In this document: in pieces, positions 10,578 to 22,564 of the stretch
Position numbering within the stretch: the first letter of the stretch is position 1
Layout of the letters: every line of letters begins with the position of its first letter
Assembly (NCBI GenBank): GCA_032164295.1
Contig: JAJHTX010000005.1
Coordinates: forward strand, 3,030,002 to 3,094,001
DNA: 64,000 nt
From: Inonotus obliquus
Taxonomy: Eukaryota; Basidiomycota; Agaricomycetes; Hymenochaetales; Hymenochaetaceae
Direction: 5' to 3'
The notes under the pieces: generated by a model
What the model saw: only the letters and a program-made list of their open reading frames with translations
Database searches by the model: none
What the model was told of the DNA's origin: nothing
Translations under genes and position numbers: made by a program

Positions 10578-12449
10578 TCGTCAGTAACCATGAATTATCA
10601 GAAGTAGTTGTCTCGACCGTACTCTACTCCTCTTCTGATTACAGATCTTCCGATTATGATTGAGAATCTCGGAATCAAGTAGATATCTAAGATTGAGTGC
10701 ACGGATATTCGGAATCATTGGATTACTCTAAAAGGTCTAAGATTCTCTGCGACGGGCCGAGAGAATCAAGGGAAGAGCTGGATTTCTGGGTCCATTCAAT
10801 CGTAGAAGCCGGCTTGTCTACTCCCGCTTCAGTTTCCATTCAGTCGACTACTCTCTGGCCACAAGGCTGAGAGGTTATGGTGATTCTGAGGGCAATGACC
10901 GTGGTTGCTAAGTGACGGAATGGAATGCATCAAGCTTCTGTGCTTCCCGCCGGCGTGACTTTATCGCAATGTAACGCCACTTCCAGGGTCGGAAGATAGA
11001 GGAAGCCAGCCATCAATGACTGTGTGCCCAGAGTTTGTAGAAATATACACCAAAGCACCCATTCGGATTGAAGAGAAGAGGTGAGTTTGGAAAGGTTTTG
11101 CGCAAGTGTCGGCATGTGATGAATTATTTACGGACTTCCACTTCCCGCGCCTAATGAATCTACCAAATGGGTTTCGTTTTGACTACATGTACCACTTACT
11201 GTGATCGTAGGTTGTCTTTGCTTTATGATTAAGGATGCGATCGATGAGATTTCGTGGGTATGAATGTTTTTGAATGGAGCCTGATCTCCCGATAGCCGAG
11301 AATAGGAGATAAGGTTGTTTGATGGAAGCTGATGAAGACGTGGGAAACTATGCCGTAATCATCAGAAGTAACTCGGCGTGCCAGGAACAAACCGTGGGAA
11401 TTTATATAGAAGAATAGAAGATCACTTTACATGGCCTTTTTGAAAAAATAGAGATTAAACGTAAATGACCATGAAAATACACTTTATTTTACGATAATTT
11501 ATATAGGAAAGGAGAGGACGGGTGAAGTATAGATGAATGTTGTTTGGTCATCTGCGTCCATCTCGGAGAGACCTGACCTAATCTGAATCTGTCTGTAGCG
11601 TAGCACTGGTTCTCCCCTCCTCTCCTGCCCGCATCCTTTCCCATACATCAGGGCCTCTCCTCCCAGATTCAACCTCGCTTCTCAAGCCATCCCCGGCCAC
11701 TTCTACACTAGCTATATACTCTGCTTCTATTTTTGCTTTTTTTCTTATAATACGCGCTCCTGCTGCACTAACGTCCTGCTCCTTCTGTCTCTCTACTCCT
11801 GTCACTCTTTGCTTTTCTCGCGATCTCAACACTTACACAAATCTGGAGCTTCCTGCGTCGCGATCGAAGCTAAACCAAGATCGCACGCTTTCTGTCCTCT
11901 GTACCGTCCGTTTCATTCGAGGGTCGATTAGCAAGGACGAGGTCGTGTTTTGTCTTGTCGGGTTCAGGGTGTCATAAGTACGTATTCTGCCTCGTTTTCG
12001 ACTACCAAACAATTAACGCGTCCATGTGCACTCCTTTCTTCTATGCTTTAGACGTACAATCCTGCGTCGCTTGGGTATTTCCTTTGACCAAGGCTCGCGA
12101 GGACATATCTCGATTTCAGTCCTGAAACACGTGGTCTTCGTTTTTTCTCTCCGCCTTTTCCATCCTTGAGCCAGGGTCACGCTCAACAAACCTAGGGGCA
12201 AAACCGTCGGCATAGGATAGGGCGATTGTGTCGTCGGTTCACGATTAGCGATTTTCGATCGATATCTACATCTCATTGTCGTAACGCTCCTCGAACCCGA
12301 GATTGTCGCTTCTTTCATCCGTATCTGGTGGTGCGTATCTAGTGCTACACATCTAGTGCTACTACGAACGGGCGAATCAGCGGGCCGTGGCTGTAAACAC
12401 AAAGGCGGAGACGGGGCCAATTTCAGGTGCGAGCAAAGTCAAGGGGAAC
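10578..12449. other. Long upstream region of the GATA factor gene
   Basis: About 1.9 kb with no supported coding sequence. The last 800 bp are pyrimidine-rich on the plus strand with scattered stops. This suggests a long 5' leader or promoter for the GATA factor, as is common for fungal regulators. Open minus-strand frames at 11578-11832 and 12013-12420 are compositional shadows. Confidence 0.5.
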
Positions 12450-15400
12450 ATGGCTTCATCCGTCCCTGCACAAATCATGTACCCTCCTCCACCTCCGCCG
12501 AGCTTTGGCGGGGCACACCCCCATAACCCTTCACATCATTCTTCTCAATCATCACATTTTGCTCAGCATCCGCAGCCTTCTTCATCGTCATCTTCGTATC
12601 ATGCAAACCCGCAGGCCCAGTCTCAGCATCACCAGCACCATTCAAGCTCTTTGCCACCTCCCCCGGCGTCCGGGCAGCATTATCCGAGCTATGCGACACA
12701 ATACCCTCACTCTCACCCGCCTTCTGGTCAGCACCAATACGCGCAGGATCGTCCGCAAGAACGTCTTCCTTCGATTCGCGATTTGGATTTCCACGTTCAT
12801 CAGCAGCAAGCCGCGCAATCACAACATCAGCAACAAGGACAACAGCAACAATCACAGTCAAACCAGCAACAGGCATCGCAGCAACTGCAGCCTGCAAATT
12901 CTACGGCCAGCGGAGGCCCGGGGACGAGCGGGAGCGGGGGCGCGTCAGGAAGCGCGGTTTCACCAGCTTCGCTTGTAATCTCACCCGCTCGACAACGACG
13001 GCATTGGGGAGCGTCGGGTTCAGCCCCTACAGCTGGTCCCTCGCAGAATCAGTCATACTCGCACCATCTTCCACATCCTCAGTCACATCAGCACCCCCAG
13101 GCCTTGTCACATTCACAGATGGCTCCTGTCTCGTCTGCTCCCACATCTTCATCTTCAGCATCCGTATCTGCTTCTGCTTCTTCATCCTTTGCGCCACCGC
13201 CGACTATGCCTTCAGGACAGCCGCCTCAGTACCACTCTGCTTCTCCACTAGACCGTCGGCCCCGTTCTGAAAGTCTAATAGGAGGGGGAAGCAGGGGAAG
13301 CATTGGAAGCGTTGGGAGCAGTTTGTCTGGTGCAAGCGGTGGACCCACTCCTGGATTAAGTGGAGGACCAAGTTCAGGGGCAGGACAGGGAGGGACTGGA
13401 GGGATGAATGCCCCCAGTGCTTCACCCGTTACGAGATCTCCGCTGGCTGTGGTGCGTGTTTATTCTTTTGTCCTGATTTTTCGGCTATACGAATTACGGA
13501 TACTCATAATCTCGTGTCTTCTCTTTTTTTTTTCCTGCATGACTAACACGCGACTCTCGGCTACTGGCGCGACTGCGGGATGTTCACGACTACGTGCATG
13601 CTGGCTATCTTTGTTTGATGCGGTTGTATTTCTGAATTAAAATTCGGACTGTGTTTGTCATCACCCCGCATGCATCGCGACAATTCCCTTCTTGTGTCAC
13701 GATGGTTCCGACGCCCCGTCACCCCTCACTGTTTCCGGCTTCCTATTTGTCACCGTTTCATCCTTATTGTTTTGATTGCCGGTTTGTTATTACCTATTGC
13801 TCCTCATTTTTTCTCCCTTGATTTTTCCTCTCTATAGCCCTATGGTCATAACGCGGGCTCGAGTTCAGGATACGTACCCCCTACAACTAGCATCATGGGT
13901 GCGACCTCCATACCCTCAACATCAACTATGAGCGGAGTGGGCAACGCAGGCGGCGCCGTAGGTTCATCTTCGGCTTCACTCAGCGGGAGACCTAGTGCGA
14001 ACCCGCATTCACCATACGGGACTGCGTTTCCCTCGCCGCATACTCCGCATCTTCATTTGCATACCCCGCTTTCGCAGGGACATGGTCCAAGCACTTCTAC
14101 TTCTGGACCGGGAACAAGCACAGGAGGGGCGCCGGGCGGAGGAACGCAAAGCTACCCGCGCCAGGTGTATGCTCAGTACGATTACAGTACCGGGTATGCA
14201 CCATCTACTGGAACCGGGTCATCGACAGGCGGTGCAGGTGCACCTCCAACTCAAGGCGAGCAGCATGCATATGGCGGGCGCGGGATGACGCAGCCTCAGA
14301 GCCTATACAGTGCTCTACCTCCTTCACATCTATCGCATCACGCTCCTCCAACTCAGGAACCATGGGCCCAGCCTCAGCTTCATCAGACCCATCAATCATC
14401 CCCTCTTGCAGCATATCATCCACACGTGCAACATCAGGCATATTCTCGTTCGTCGGCAGGCTCTTCGTCCCTGACAGGTGCTATTAGCGGTGGCTACGGG
14501 GCGCCTCTACCGTCACATCAACAGGCGCAAGGTCACGGACACATGGTGTCCCCTGGACTGACCGAACATGACCCTGGATCTGGGCCTGTAGGGGGTGCAT
14601 CTCTGGCTCTTGCAGGTGGTGTGCCCGTTCCGGGAAGCGCAAGAGCGCATTTTCTTCCCAGGGTGGGTTTTGGCCTAGCTTCTTGATAATAATATCACTA
14701 ATAGATTTGGTCTTGGTCTAATAACATAGATTCAGGAACAATGCGGCATGTTATATGAGTTTGCAAGGCGGTATGGTAAGCCTTCTGCGTATTTTTCTCA
14801 CGTCACGCTATTTGCTCACTTGGTTCTATCAAACAATTAGCAAACTCAAGCGTTCAACCCTCTCAATCAGAGGTCGAGCACATGGCGCGCACCGCGACGG
14901 ACATGATCAATCTACTTTCGGAATACAGGCGCGCTGCATTGGCCGAAGGAGCTGCTGGAGCGCCCTCGTTACATCATCCACAACCTTACGTTCAGCCACA
15001 TCCCTATTCACATGCGTACACTGGAGGATCGGGAGTTGGTTTACCATCACCTGCTCCGGAAGAACATGAAAATAACCGGGAACGTATGGGTGCAGGCATG
15101 AGGGCACCAAAGCGACCGTGGGAGGATATCGCTCAGGAGAGCGACGAAGAGGCATTCGGTCCTGGATCTACTTCCGCTCCACCTCCAAGCTCTAAACTCA
15201 CCGGTGGTATGAAGCGAGAGTCTATTTCCACTGGACCAACGCTGGCGGGAATCGCTGGAAGAGATCCGGAGATGGGCAACGCGAGGACGGCGGCGGAAAA
15301 AGACATGGAGTTGATTCGGAGCAAACGTGCGACGAATGTAGGGACATTGGGTCCTGGAGCTCCGAAGGGCAAGTACCGGAAAAGGAGTGTGAGTGTCTGC

Positions 15401-16146
15401 AAATCTTCCTGTTCTCACTTCTGTAGCGTGGATACTGAGGTTCTTCTCCACGCGAAAGCAGCGTGCGACGCCGCCTGGGAAGTGTCATTCCTGCAATATT
15501 CGAGAGACACCAGAGTGGAGGCGCGGGCCTGACGGAGCCAGGACATTGTGTAATGCTTGCGGGCTACGTGAGTCCCTGAAATATCCCCTTTACCACTGAA
15601 ACACTAATATTTTCTATCTACGTACCTACGTCTTTCGTAGATTATGCGAAGCTTATCCGTAAACGGGATAAACAGGCTGCCGCATCAGCAGACGGCTCGA
15701 AATCAAGGATTGAAATTGACATGGAGACACTCCGCGCGTCGACACGTGCGGCAAGCGAGCGTGAGCAGATCAAGGCCGAGCGGGAGCGCGAAAGACAGCG
15801 CGAAAGGGAGCGGGCGGCAGCTGCTGCTGCTGGGGAAGTAGCGGAGGGTGAAGGTGAACAGGGCGTGCAAGGAGGCGGCTTGGGGTTAGGTTTGGAAACC
15901 GGCATTAATGGTTTCCCAAATGGAGGAGATATCAATGAAAACAACGTCACTGCCGCAGCGTCGTCGGGTTTGACTGAGCGCGCAGACGCCATATCCACGC
16001 CTGTAGCACTGGGTGATACTTCGTCGAACATTTCTACTGGTTCAAATGGACTGGCAGAGTGGCGTTCGTATGCAGATGCAGATCTGGCACAGTCTTCATT
16101 TTTGCGAGGCATACCTGCCGGTACCGTTCGGTCCGCGTCTTCGTGA
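12450..16146 (+). CDS. GATA-type zinc finger transcription factor
   Basis: Six exons (12450-13451, 13838-14662, 14736-14775, 14841-15388, 15462-15567, 15641-16146) have summed phases that fit. The N-terminal 600 residues are low complexity (Pro, His, Gln, Ser, Gly runs) with a conserved-looking island [12 protein letters not shown]. Exons 3-4 encode a helical segment ([20 protein letters not shown], then [20 protein letters not shown]). Exons 5-6 encode one GATA finger, CX2CX18CX2C ([18 protein letters not shown] through [17 protein letters not shown]), preceded by a basic KYRKRS patch. After it come a charged R/E coiled stretch and a weakly ordered tail. The domain order matches agaricomycete Gat1-like regulators; assignment to fruiting-body or nitrogen control is inference. 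The intron inside GLH is conserved in position with such genes as far as I recall. The ATG at 12450 is the first in frame. Confidence 0.88.
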
Positions 16147-16861
16147 AAAGTGCAGGATGAGTAAAGTTAATGTTTCCCTTCGTGTCGGCTTTCCACAGTC
16201 GCAGCCTTAATGTCTTTTCGCCGTTTCTCGGTTGCGGTATCGTATTCGCCTATATTATCGCCAATATTATCGCCACCTCATAGTAACATATTATATCCCT
16301 ACTACTTAGCATGTCTTCGTTATCTTTCGGTGTTATTCTCATATAGTAGGAATTGGTCGTGTGGTATCTCCGTTCTAATTCCTTTTCGTTTCATTTGTCT
16401 AGGATTGAGTCGGTTTCGTTCACTGTCTTTCAACTTGGTTTCGATGCATATTCTGCGGTCTGCTTTTTGCTCGTTATGTTATACTCCTGTGCTTTCCGTT
16501 TCGCACTTGTACGTGTACGTGTATTGTACGTAAATTCGTTTTGTTATATTACATAATCTTTGTTTCGGAGAATAGCGTAAACCACGCTTTGCGATAGGGC
16601 CGGAACATCCGTGGATTCCTATTCCGTGCATCCCCATTGGTTGGATTGGTACGGCCGAGGTGATGACATAAGGAAGGATCAACCCCCGTCGGGACAGCCC
16701 GGGACGTTGACCTCATAAATAACGCTTGCGCTGGCACCAACTTTTTTTTCCTCTCGACACTCAACGATAGTGAGCTGGTTGCTCATTGATATCGGTTCTT
16801 TCACCGTCCTTCGTCTCTACTACATACTCCTTTTAATCCGATAGACGATTCATACATAGAC
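16147..16861. promoter_or_regulatory. Cytochrome c promoter region with paired inverted CCAAT boxes
   Basis: Upstream of the cytochrome c ATG are two ATTGG motifs (CCAAT on the minus strand) at 16636-16640 and 16645-16649, about 215 bp from the start. An ATAAATA stretch lies near 16717, about 145 bp from the start. CCAAT boxes bind the fungal HAP complex, a known regulator of cytochrome c genes; its action here is inferred only. The left part also holds the GATA gene's 3' flank. Confidence 0.45.
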
Positions 16862-17441
16862 ATGGCTGACAGTGAGTGACATCTTGTCAACTCTCCAGAC
16901 GCAAAACTTGAGCTGCTGACCGTATGCTTCCTTGCTTTCTCCTTCGGTTTGCTTGTTGTGATACGAAATGGTATTATCGATAGATGGAGATGCGCAGAAG
17001 GGTGCTGGTCTCTTCAAGACGCGCTGTGCGCAGTGCCACACGCTCGAGAAGGGTGGTCCACACAAGGTTGGCCCCAACCTCTGGGGGTTAGTCTCTTACC
17101 CGTCTTCTTCACCTTTATACATGACAAACTCACTATTATTTATCGTGCTACAGCCTCATCGGACGGAAAACAGGGCAAGCTGAAGGCTACTCGTACACCG
17201 CGGCTAACGTGAACAAGGGCATCGTGTGGGATGACGAGACGCTCTTCGAGTACCTCGAGAATCCTAAGAAATACATTCCTGGGACGAAGATGGCCTTTGC
17301 GGGTCTCAAGAAGGGGAAGGATCGTAGGGACATTATAAAGTATATCAAAAACGAGGTACGTGTTATCCACCATTCGCCTTTTTCTTCGTGGAATGCAGTT
17401 GCTGACTGCTTGACGGGACTGTATTATAGACCTCTCAATAA
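16862..17441 (+). CDS. CYC1: Cytochrome c
   Basis: Four exons (16862-16871, 16984-17086, 17154-17355, 17430-17441) have exactly matching phases and encode 108 aa. The first exon codes only for MAD plus one base and the last only for TSQ and the stop. The haem-binding motif CAQCH follows [50 protein letters not shown] and the axial methionine (GTKM) are all present. Cytochrome c carries electrons from complex III to complex IV in the mitochondrial intermembrane space. There is no sign of decay. Confidence 0.96.
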
Positions 17442-17986
17442 GCGTCCTTTTCAGGACCCGTCTCCGCGCGCTCCTCCATCCCTACCAACACCTTTCCCGA
17501 CGCAACTTAGAGTTCCCCCACACCTCCACGCGTATCAAAATGCTGTCATTATCTTTACTCTACACTCTAGTATATTACGGGATGCAACATGTAAACATGT
17601 TCCACGCATATTTTCCTCCGTTATCTCGTTTCGGATACGTCGCATGAATGAGTTACCCCCTACTCTACAACTATAACGCTGGATGCACGAAAGTATCGCA
17701 TGATTGCAACGCAAGAGCGTTTGATTTTTTTTGAGACTACGTGAAAGCACGTGATGAGATATCGTCACTCCCTTTACTTCACCTAGAACGTCTACCTGTG
17801 CCTTATGATTGGGCTGAGTTGGACAATCTGATTTCTGGTCGTATTATCGATACTTGACGATGGGCCTAAATACGATGCCGTCCCAAGTGAAATGAGCCTG
17901 GTAAGAGAATCTATCTTTGCCAGTCGTAATACAGGACATGGAATAGTACCCTCGGGGCCCGCCCGATCATACAAAATAGGCTACGA
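17442..17986. other. Convergent intergenic stretch
   Basis: About 0.5 kb between the cytochrome c stop and the 3' end of a minus-strand gene; nothing recognisable beyond expected 3' untranslated sequence. Confidence 0.6.
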
Positions 17987-18527
17987 TTAAGCAAGTCTCT
18001 TCTTCAGATTAAAGACAACCTCATTCGTCGAACCAGTACATTGGCATGTCCCTTCCTTTGGTACTCTGTATGAAACTGACAGAGTGTTACTCTTCCCGGG
18101 ATTTCTCAAGTGTACCTCCCAATCCTCCTTCTGGCGCCCTTTTCCGATATCTTGCGGTTTAGTTTCTAATCTAAAAGACCTCTCACCGTAGGGCTTTCCG
18201 TCATCTTCTATCCTCATGTCTACTTTCTGTTTTACGAGGTCTCGATAAGAAAATCGATACGAGTGATCTACCTTGTACCGTACTTACCGAAGGCTCATCG
18301 CTCCCCTGGTGAAGTTTTATCTTGAAGACATAGCCAGTTTCACGACCACCAACCAAGCCTCTTATACGGTTCTTTACTGTGGAAAGCCAGGAGGCAGACC
18401 CCTGAGAGCAAAAGGACTCGAAAGCCCCTGTCTTGGATAACCGGATACAGACTCGTTTGTTAATTGGCGGAAGGGCGGCACCCACTTCGATTCCCATTTC
18501 ATATTCCAGGTGCCTCTTTTCGTTCAT
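17987..18527 (-). CDS. Small protein of unknown function (paralogue A)
   Basis: Two exons (18288-18527 and 17987-18226) are joined by a 61-nt intron with a strong GTAAGT donor and AACAG acceptor, phase 0, giving 159 aa starting MNEKRHLEYEMGIEVG. The sequence alternates hydrophobic and polar residues in a way that suggests a beta-rich fold. There is no signal peptide or membrane segment. Near the C-terminus is a CQC motif (EGTCQCTGSTNEVVF). Upstream in-frame sequence to 18736 is open, but would need an implausibly short intron. The intron position (after codon 80, phase 0) matches the neighbouring gene at 20683-21392 (after codon 81). With weak similarities such as YE[ML]..G and [CE]IRL.K this suggests divergent paralogues. 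Function unknown. Confidence 0.55.
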
Positions 18528-20024
18528 CGTGTTGCTTATCGGTGGGTGGGAATGACGTACCTCAATATTGGGGCCTCCCTTATAACGGCACGCCGTGCGC
18601 AAAGACTTGAATTTGCAAGGAGCGATCGAACGAAGCTATTAATCTTGCAAGCAGCAAACGACTGAAGTTTGCTCTGGACGTCCCTTTGCGCGTTGGGGTT
18701 GAGTCCTGGCTGGTAGAGCGATGTCCGAGTATCCATACAGTCGAACTCAGGCTCTGTCTCATTTATTCACGCCAACGATGTTAGTTGTGACACTGGGTCA
18801 ATGGCTTGGGACTTCAAATTCTATCGTTATTTTGCATCATCATCATCATCATCATCTGTACTTATGCTGACTTGAGCAAACTTGCCCCTTTTCCCATGCT
18901 TATTGACTCACTTCTCCCTTTCCGTTCATTTGGTCCTTGAAGGTGACTCTCCAGCATGGTGGATTCCGACCTCTCTGTTATTCTACATTGCTTGCTGTCA
19001 TTTATCAGGTCAGAAGCGATGGGAAGGGAGAGAGGGCGGGGAATGACGTCCGAGTCCATAGACTATTCTTTGAAAAGCCGTTGCTGTGGTTATTACTCTT
19101 TCAATTGGAAGACGTAGAGTCAGACCGGGAGTCTAATCAGTTCAAGCTTGGCCAATAATCTGCTAGGGGCAACCAGGACAATGCGAGACTGCGAAATTGT
19201 TAGAGCCCAAAAGGATATTGAAGCACATTGATGCGATTGCATATTGTAAGAGGTCTACTAGGGTTCCACAGCGTAGTGTAAAGTACGGAAGTGGGCCGTA
19301 CGTCTACAGAATGCTCTGTAATCGTATGGAGGAATAGGACGCATATACGATGTGATAGTGACCAGCTGCGCGATCTGCTGGACATGCCGCACCCATTATC
19401 GTAACCCGTAATGTGTCTTATCTTTACGCGCGTAGTACCTACAACGACACTTTGCAGATCTCAGGCTCACTATTTAGTCAACATAATCTTATCCCAGATC
19501 ACTGTGGCAAGCGTTCCTCTAGCCACCGATTTTGATCTCATGTGATTTTATGGATGGAATCTTTGCAGACGAACGTGTAATATTCTTTATCGACTTTGAG
19601 TTCACTCACGAGTTTTGGCATTATTTCCCGAGACCCATTAGTACCTTCAAACATTTGTTCGATTTCAATTTCCCTTGATCCTTATTTCTGACGTGGACGA
19701 ATTAAGTTGGTAGTGTATGATACAGTGACCCCATTGCGCTCGTCAAATAATTCTACATTCCACTGGCAGGACTGCTTCTTTATGAAAATGGGTAAATCAT
19801 TTAGTCCGATTACTATCTCAATCATGCAGAGAATGTTGGATGTCTCGATGCAAGTGTAGAGTGTCGTGGACGAGTGAGCTCAGGGAGATGGCAACAGGAG
19901 ATTATAAGGTTCTTTTCGGTCCGTAACCTTACATATTCAGCTGAGACTGAGTACGGCCGTACGGCCAATGATCAAATTAATATGAGAATATGCTTCTGTC
20001 ATTCTTTATGCGAGTCAAATAGGA
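18528..20024. other. Intergenic stretch with a CAT microsatellite
   Basis: About 1.5 kb without a supported gene. A short (CAT)n run lies at 18835-18857. The segment 19290-19380 shares broken similarity with 60650-60800 (the words GCTCTGTAATC and TGGAGGAA, then a TGATCAGCTG-like word), so it may be an old repeat remnant. Confidence 0.45.
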
Positions 20025-20655
20025 GAGGTCAAGAAGAGAATAGTCGTCAGGAAAGCTGGTTTGACGGCCGATCGCTCGTGAAGAAAACTAGACAGGGAGG
20101 ATGACTGCGAGAGAGGGGTCTTATTTTGCCATGGAGTCTGCTTCTATGCAGCTGCGAACTGCATTGCTCACTGGTGAATGAATGAATGCAATGTTACGAC
20201 GTCCCTTGCTCATGAGAATGACACGTGCACGTCAACGGTTCCCTTTCTAGGGGGCTCAGACGCAAAATTCTGAGCTCAAAGTTGACATTCTGAATCTGGT
20301 TTGCTTAGTGACTCAAGTCACCGTGCCTGATAGTTTGCCCATGGCGAGCAATGCAACACTACCGAACAGCGGCGTTTCGAAGGGGTTGTTGAAAAGAGTT
20401 TTCATCCCTCTCCGAGTTCAGTTGTCAGCCGAGTCGAAATCAACCAGCCAACATAATATATATGGGTGTGTAGTTACCCCGGTCGTTTCGCAGATACGTG
20501 GAGCGGGGCTTGCTTGAGAGATGGTCACCAAGAAAGAAACGAGAAGGAGGGAAAGGAAAAGAGAAATGTAGTAAAAGAGAGGACAGATTGCATTGGAAAA
20601 TGTGAGGGTGTTGGAAGAACTATGAACACAAGAGACCCACTAAGGCGGGTAGTCT
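20025..20655. repeat. Direct repeat, copy 1
   Basis: This block is closely repeated at 21430-22150 in the same orientation. Shared landmarks include GGAAAGCTGGTTT, GAAAACTAGACAGGGA, ATGGAGTCTGCTTCTATGCA, CACTGGTGAATGAATGAATG, GACACGTGCACGTCAACGG and CCAAGAAAGAAACGA. The copies flank a small minus-strand gene. Copy 1 lacks about 75-80 nt present in copy 2 near 21865-21960. It may be the former promoter region of a lost or diverged paralogue. Confidence 0.8.
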
Positions 20656-20682
20656 GACAAATTTGGAAATAGACTCCCATCA

Positions 20683-21392
20683 CTACATCCTAACTTTACC
20701 ATCACCAGAAGCGTGGTCTCGTTGAGAAAAGCCCAACATGCGTACATGTTGGGCCGCCTCGGATAGTTTTTCGCATGTACAACTTTGAGTGCCCTTCTTA
20801 GTACATTTCACTGCTAACTTATCTCCGATTCTTACATCTATTCCAAGCGGCGGGAGCCCCAACGTGGAAAATTTCTTCTTCACGTTGTGGGTCGATGATA
20901 GCACAGGTGTTTCCTTGCTCGGGAGGCTGACTGTGATACTTTCGTCGTCCTCATTTGATAGTATACGTGTATATAGTATCTGTTTAGGTTCCTGTATCGT
21001 GTCGCACAACATTTGACTGATCTTAAGTCCAACGATCTAGCCAATGAGAAGGAGGAGTGAGAAGAAGGCGTCGAGCGATATTTTTTCAAAGTTTTCCAAG
21101 TTGAAAAGTAAGCCACCCACATATGTTCCTCGCGTAACTGTTTGCTTACCTGTTGTTTATCGTTTTGGATTGGATCAAATGAAAAATACAAACCTGGCGG
21201 GGTTTGGCTGTGGAGCCATTCATTGCTCTGTGGGCCTTTGTAGGGACTTCCATCCCCTACCGAACAAAAAGCTGGCTTGTGCTTTTTAAGGCGAATTTCA
21301 CACTTGAAGCTGTATTCGAATCCAAGGTCGAATTCTAATTCATAGACGACATGCTCCTTCTTCTTTCTGACGTGAGATAAAATGTGCGCCAT
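20683..21392 (-). CDS. Small protein of unknown function (paralogue B)
   Basis: Two exons (21150-21392 and 20683-20979) are joined by a 170-nt intron (GTAAGC..AAACAG), phase 0, giving 179 aa starting MAHILSHVRKKKEHVVYELE. Exon 1 includes FKCEIRLKKHKPAFCSVGD. Exon 2 includes PPLGIDVRIGDKLAVKCTKK followed by a CTC motif. Intron phase and position match paralogue A. There is no signal peptide or membrane helix, and the fold appears beta-rich. The gene lies between the two copies of a direct repeat, so its presumed promoter (copy 2) is duplicated behind its 3' end. A perfect 10-bp hairpin lies within its last exon at 20731-20754. Function unknown. Confidence 0.55.
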
Positions 21393-21429
21393 ATGAAATG
21401 CTGCTGTTGTTGCTCCGGGAGTGATATAA

Positions 21430-22150
21430 AAGAGGTTAAGAGGAGGACAGTTGTCCGGAAAGCTGGTTTAACAGCTGATCGCGAGTGAAGAAAACTAGAC
21501 AGGGAAGATGACCACAGGACAAAACTAGAGGGGGGTCTTACTATATAACCATGGAGTCTGCTTCTATGCAGCTGCGAACTGCATTGCTCACTGGTGAATG
21601 AATGAATGCAATGTTACGACGCCCCTTGCTCATGAGGATGACACGTGCACGTCAACGGTTCCCTTTCTAGGGGGCTCAGAGACAATATTCTGAGCTCAAA
21701 GTTGACATTCTGGGTCTGGTTTGCTTACCGTGACTCAAGTCACCGTGCCTGATAGTTTGCCCATGGCGAGCAATGCAACACCACTGAACAGCGACGCTTC
21801 GAAGGGGTTGTTGAAAGGAGTTTTCGTCCCCGTCCGAGTTTTGTTGGCACCGAAGTCGAAATGATCTGTGGAAAGACCATCATCCGATCCGAATTTTCTC
21901 TTTATATTTGCACAGTTCTATTACCGTCCCAAGGGACGACTGCGTTGGGACATAAGATATCTAGGTGTGTAGCTACTCCGGTCGTTTCGCGGTTTCGCTG
22001 AGCGGGGCTCGAAAGTAGCTTGTTTGAGAGATGCTCACCAAGAAAGAAACGATAAGGAGGGAAAAGAGAAGAGAAATGCCGTTAAAGAGAGGATAGATTG
22101 CATTGGAGAATGCGAGGGTGTTGGAATAAACAAGGAACTATGAACACAAG
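21430..22150. repeat. Direct repeat, copy 2 (upstream of paralogue B)
   Basis: Second copy of the block at 20025-20655, same orientation. It lies immediately 5' of the minus-strand paralogue B gene and so probably holds its promoter. It differs from copy 1 by scattered substitutions and by an extra segment of about 75-80 nt near 21865-21960. Confidence 0.8.
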
Positions 22151-22564
22151 AGACGGAAAGGGATTAATGTCATGTCCAGCGGGGAACGTTGCGCATTGAC
22201 GTGTGCGTGAAGCGTTAACGGCGACCGATGCAGGGTCCATTGCAGAGACTAGAATACACGGTTCACAGAAGACCAGAGAAAAGATGGAATTGTTTGAGGG
22301 AGAGGACGAGGAACGGCGGTGCGGTAGCACGACGCAAATAGATACACATCCTGTGTGAAGGGATTACTTGCGGACAGCGAATGCTCGGGCGTGTGTTCAT
22401 GTGATTCTTGCCATTACTGAATCATGTACACGCCTGAATAGACCTTGGGATAACTTGATGGCGCGAGGAAACTACGGATATGAAAGTTGAGGTCAAGAAG
22501 GGAAATAATTGTATGAAACCGGACAAGACGCACGAAAGCAACAGCAACGAAAACAATAACAGAA

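Noticed and set aside
12475..12897. Long minus-strand frame of 140 codons opposite GATA factor exon 1
   Set aside because: Shadow of the low-complexity coding exon on the plus strand.
16236..16280. Short repeated TATTATCGCCA words after the GATA gene
   Set aside because: Only two imperfect copies; no array or regulatory meaning can be supported.
18536..18736. Upstream exon for the small unknown gene (MDTRTSLYQPG..)
   Set aside because: Joining it needs a 26-nt intron, which is too short for fungal splicing.
20341..20460. Plus-strand frame starting ATGGCGAGCAATGCAAC, present in both direct repeat copies
   Set aside because: The frame is short, diverges between copies at amino-acid-changing sites and ends without domain or splice signals; more likely promoter sequence.
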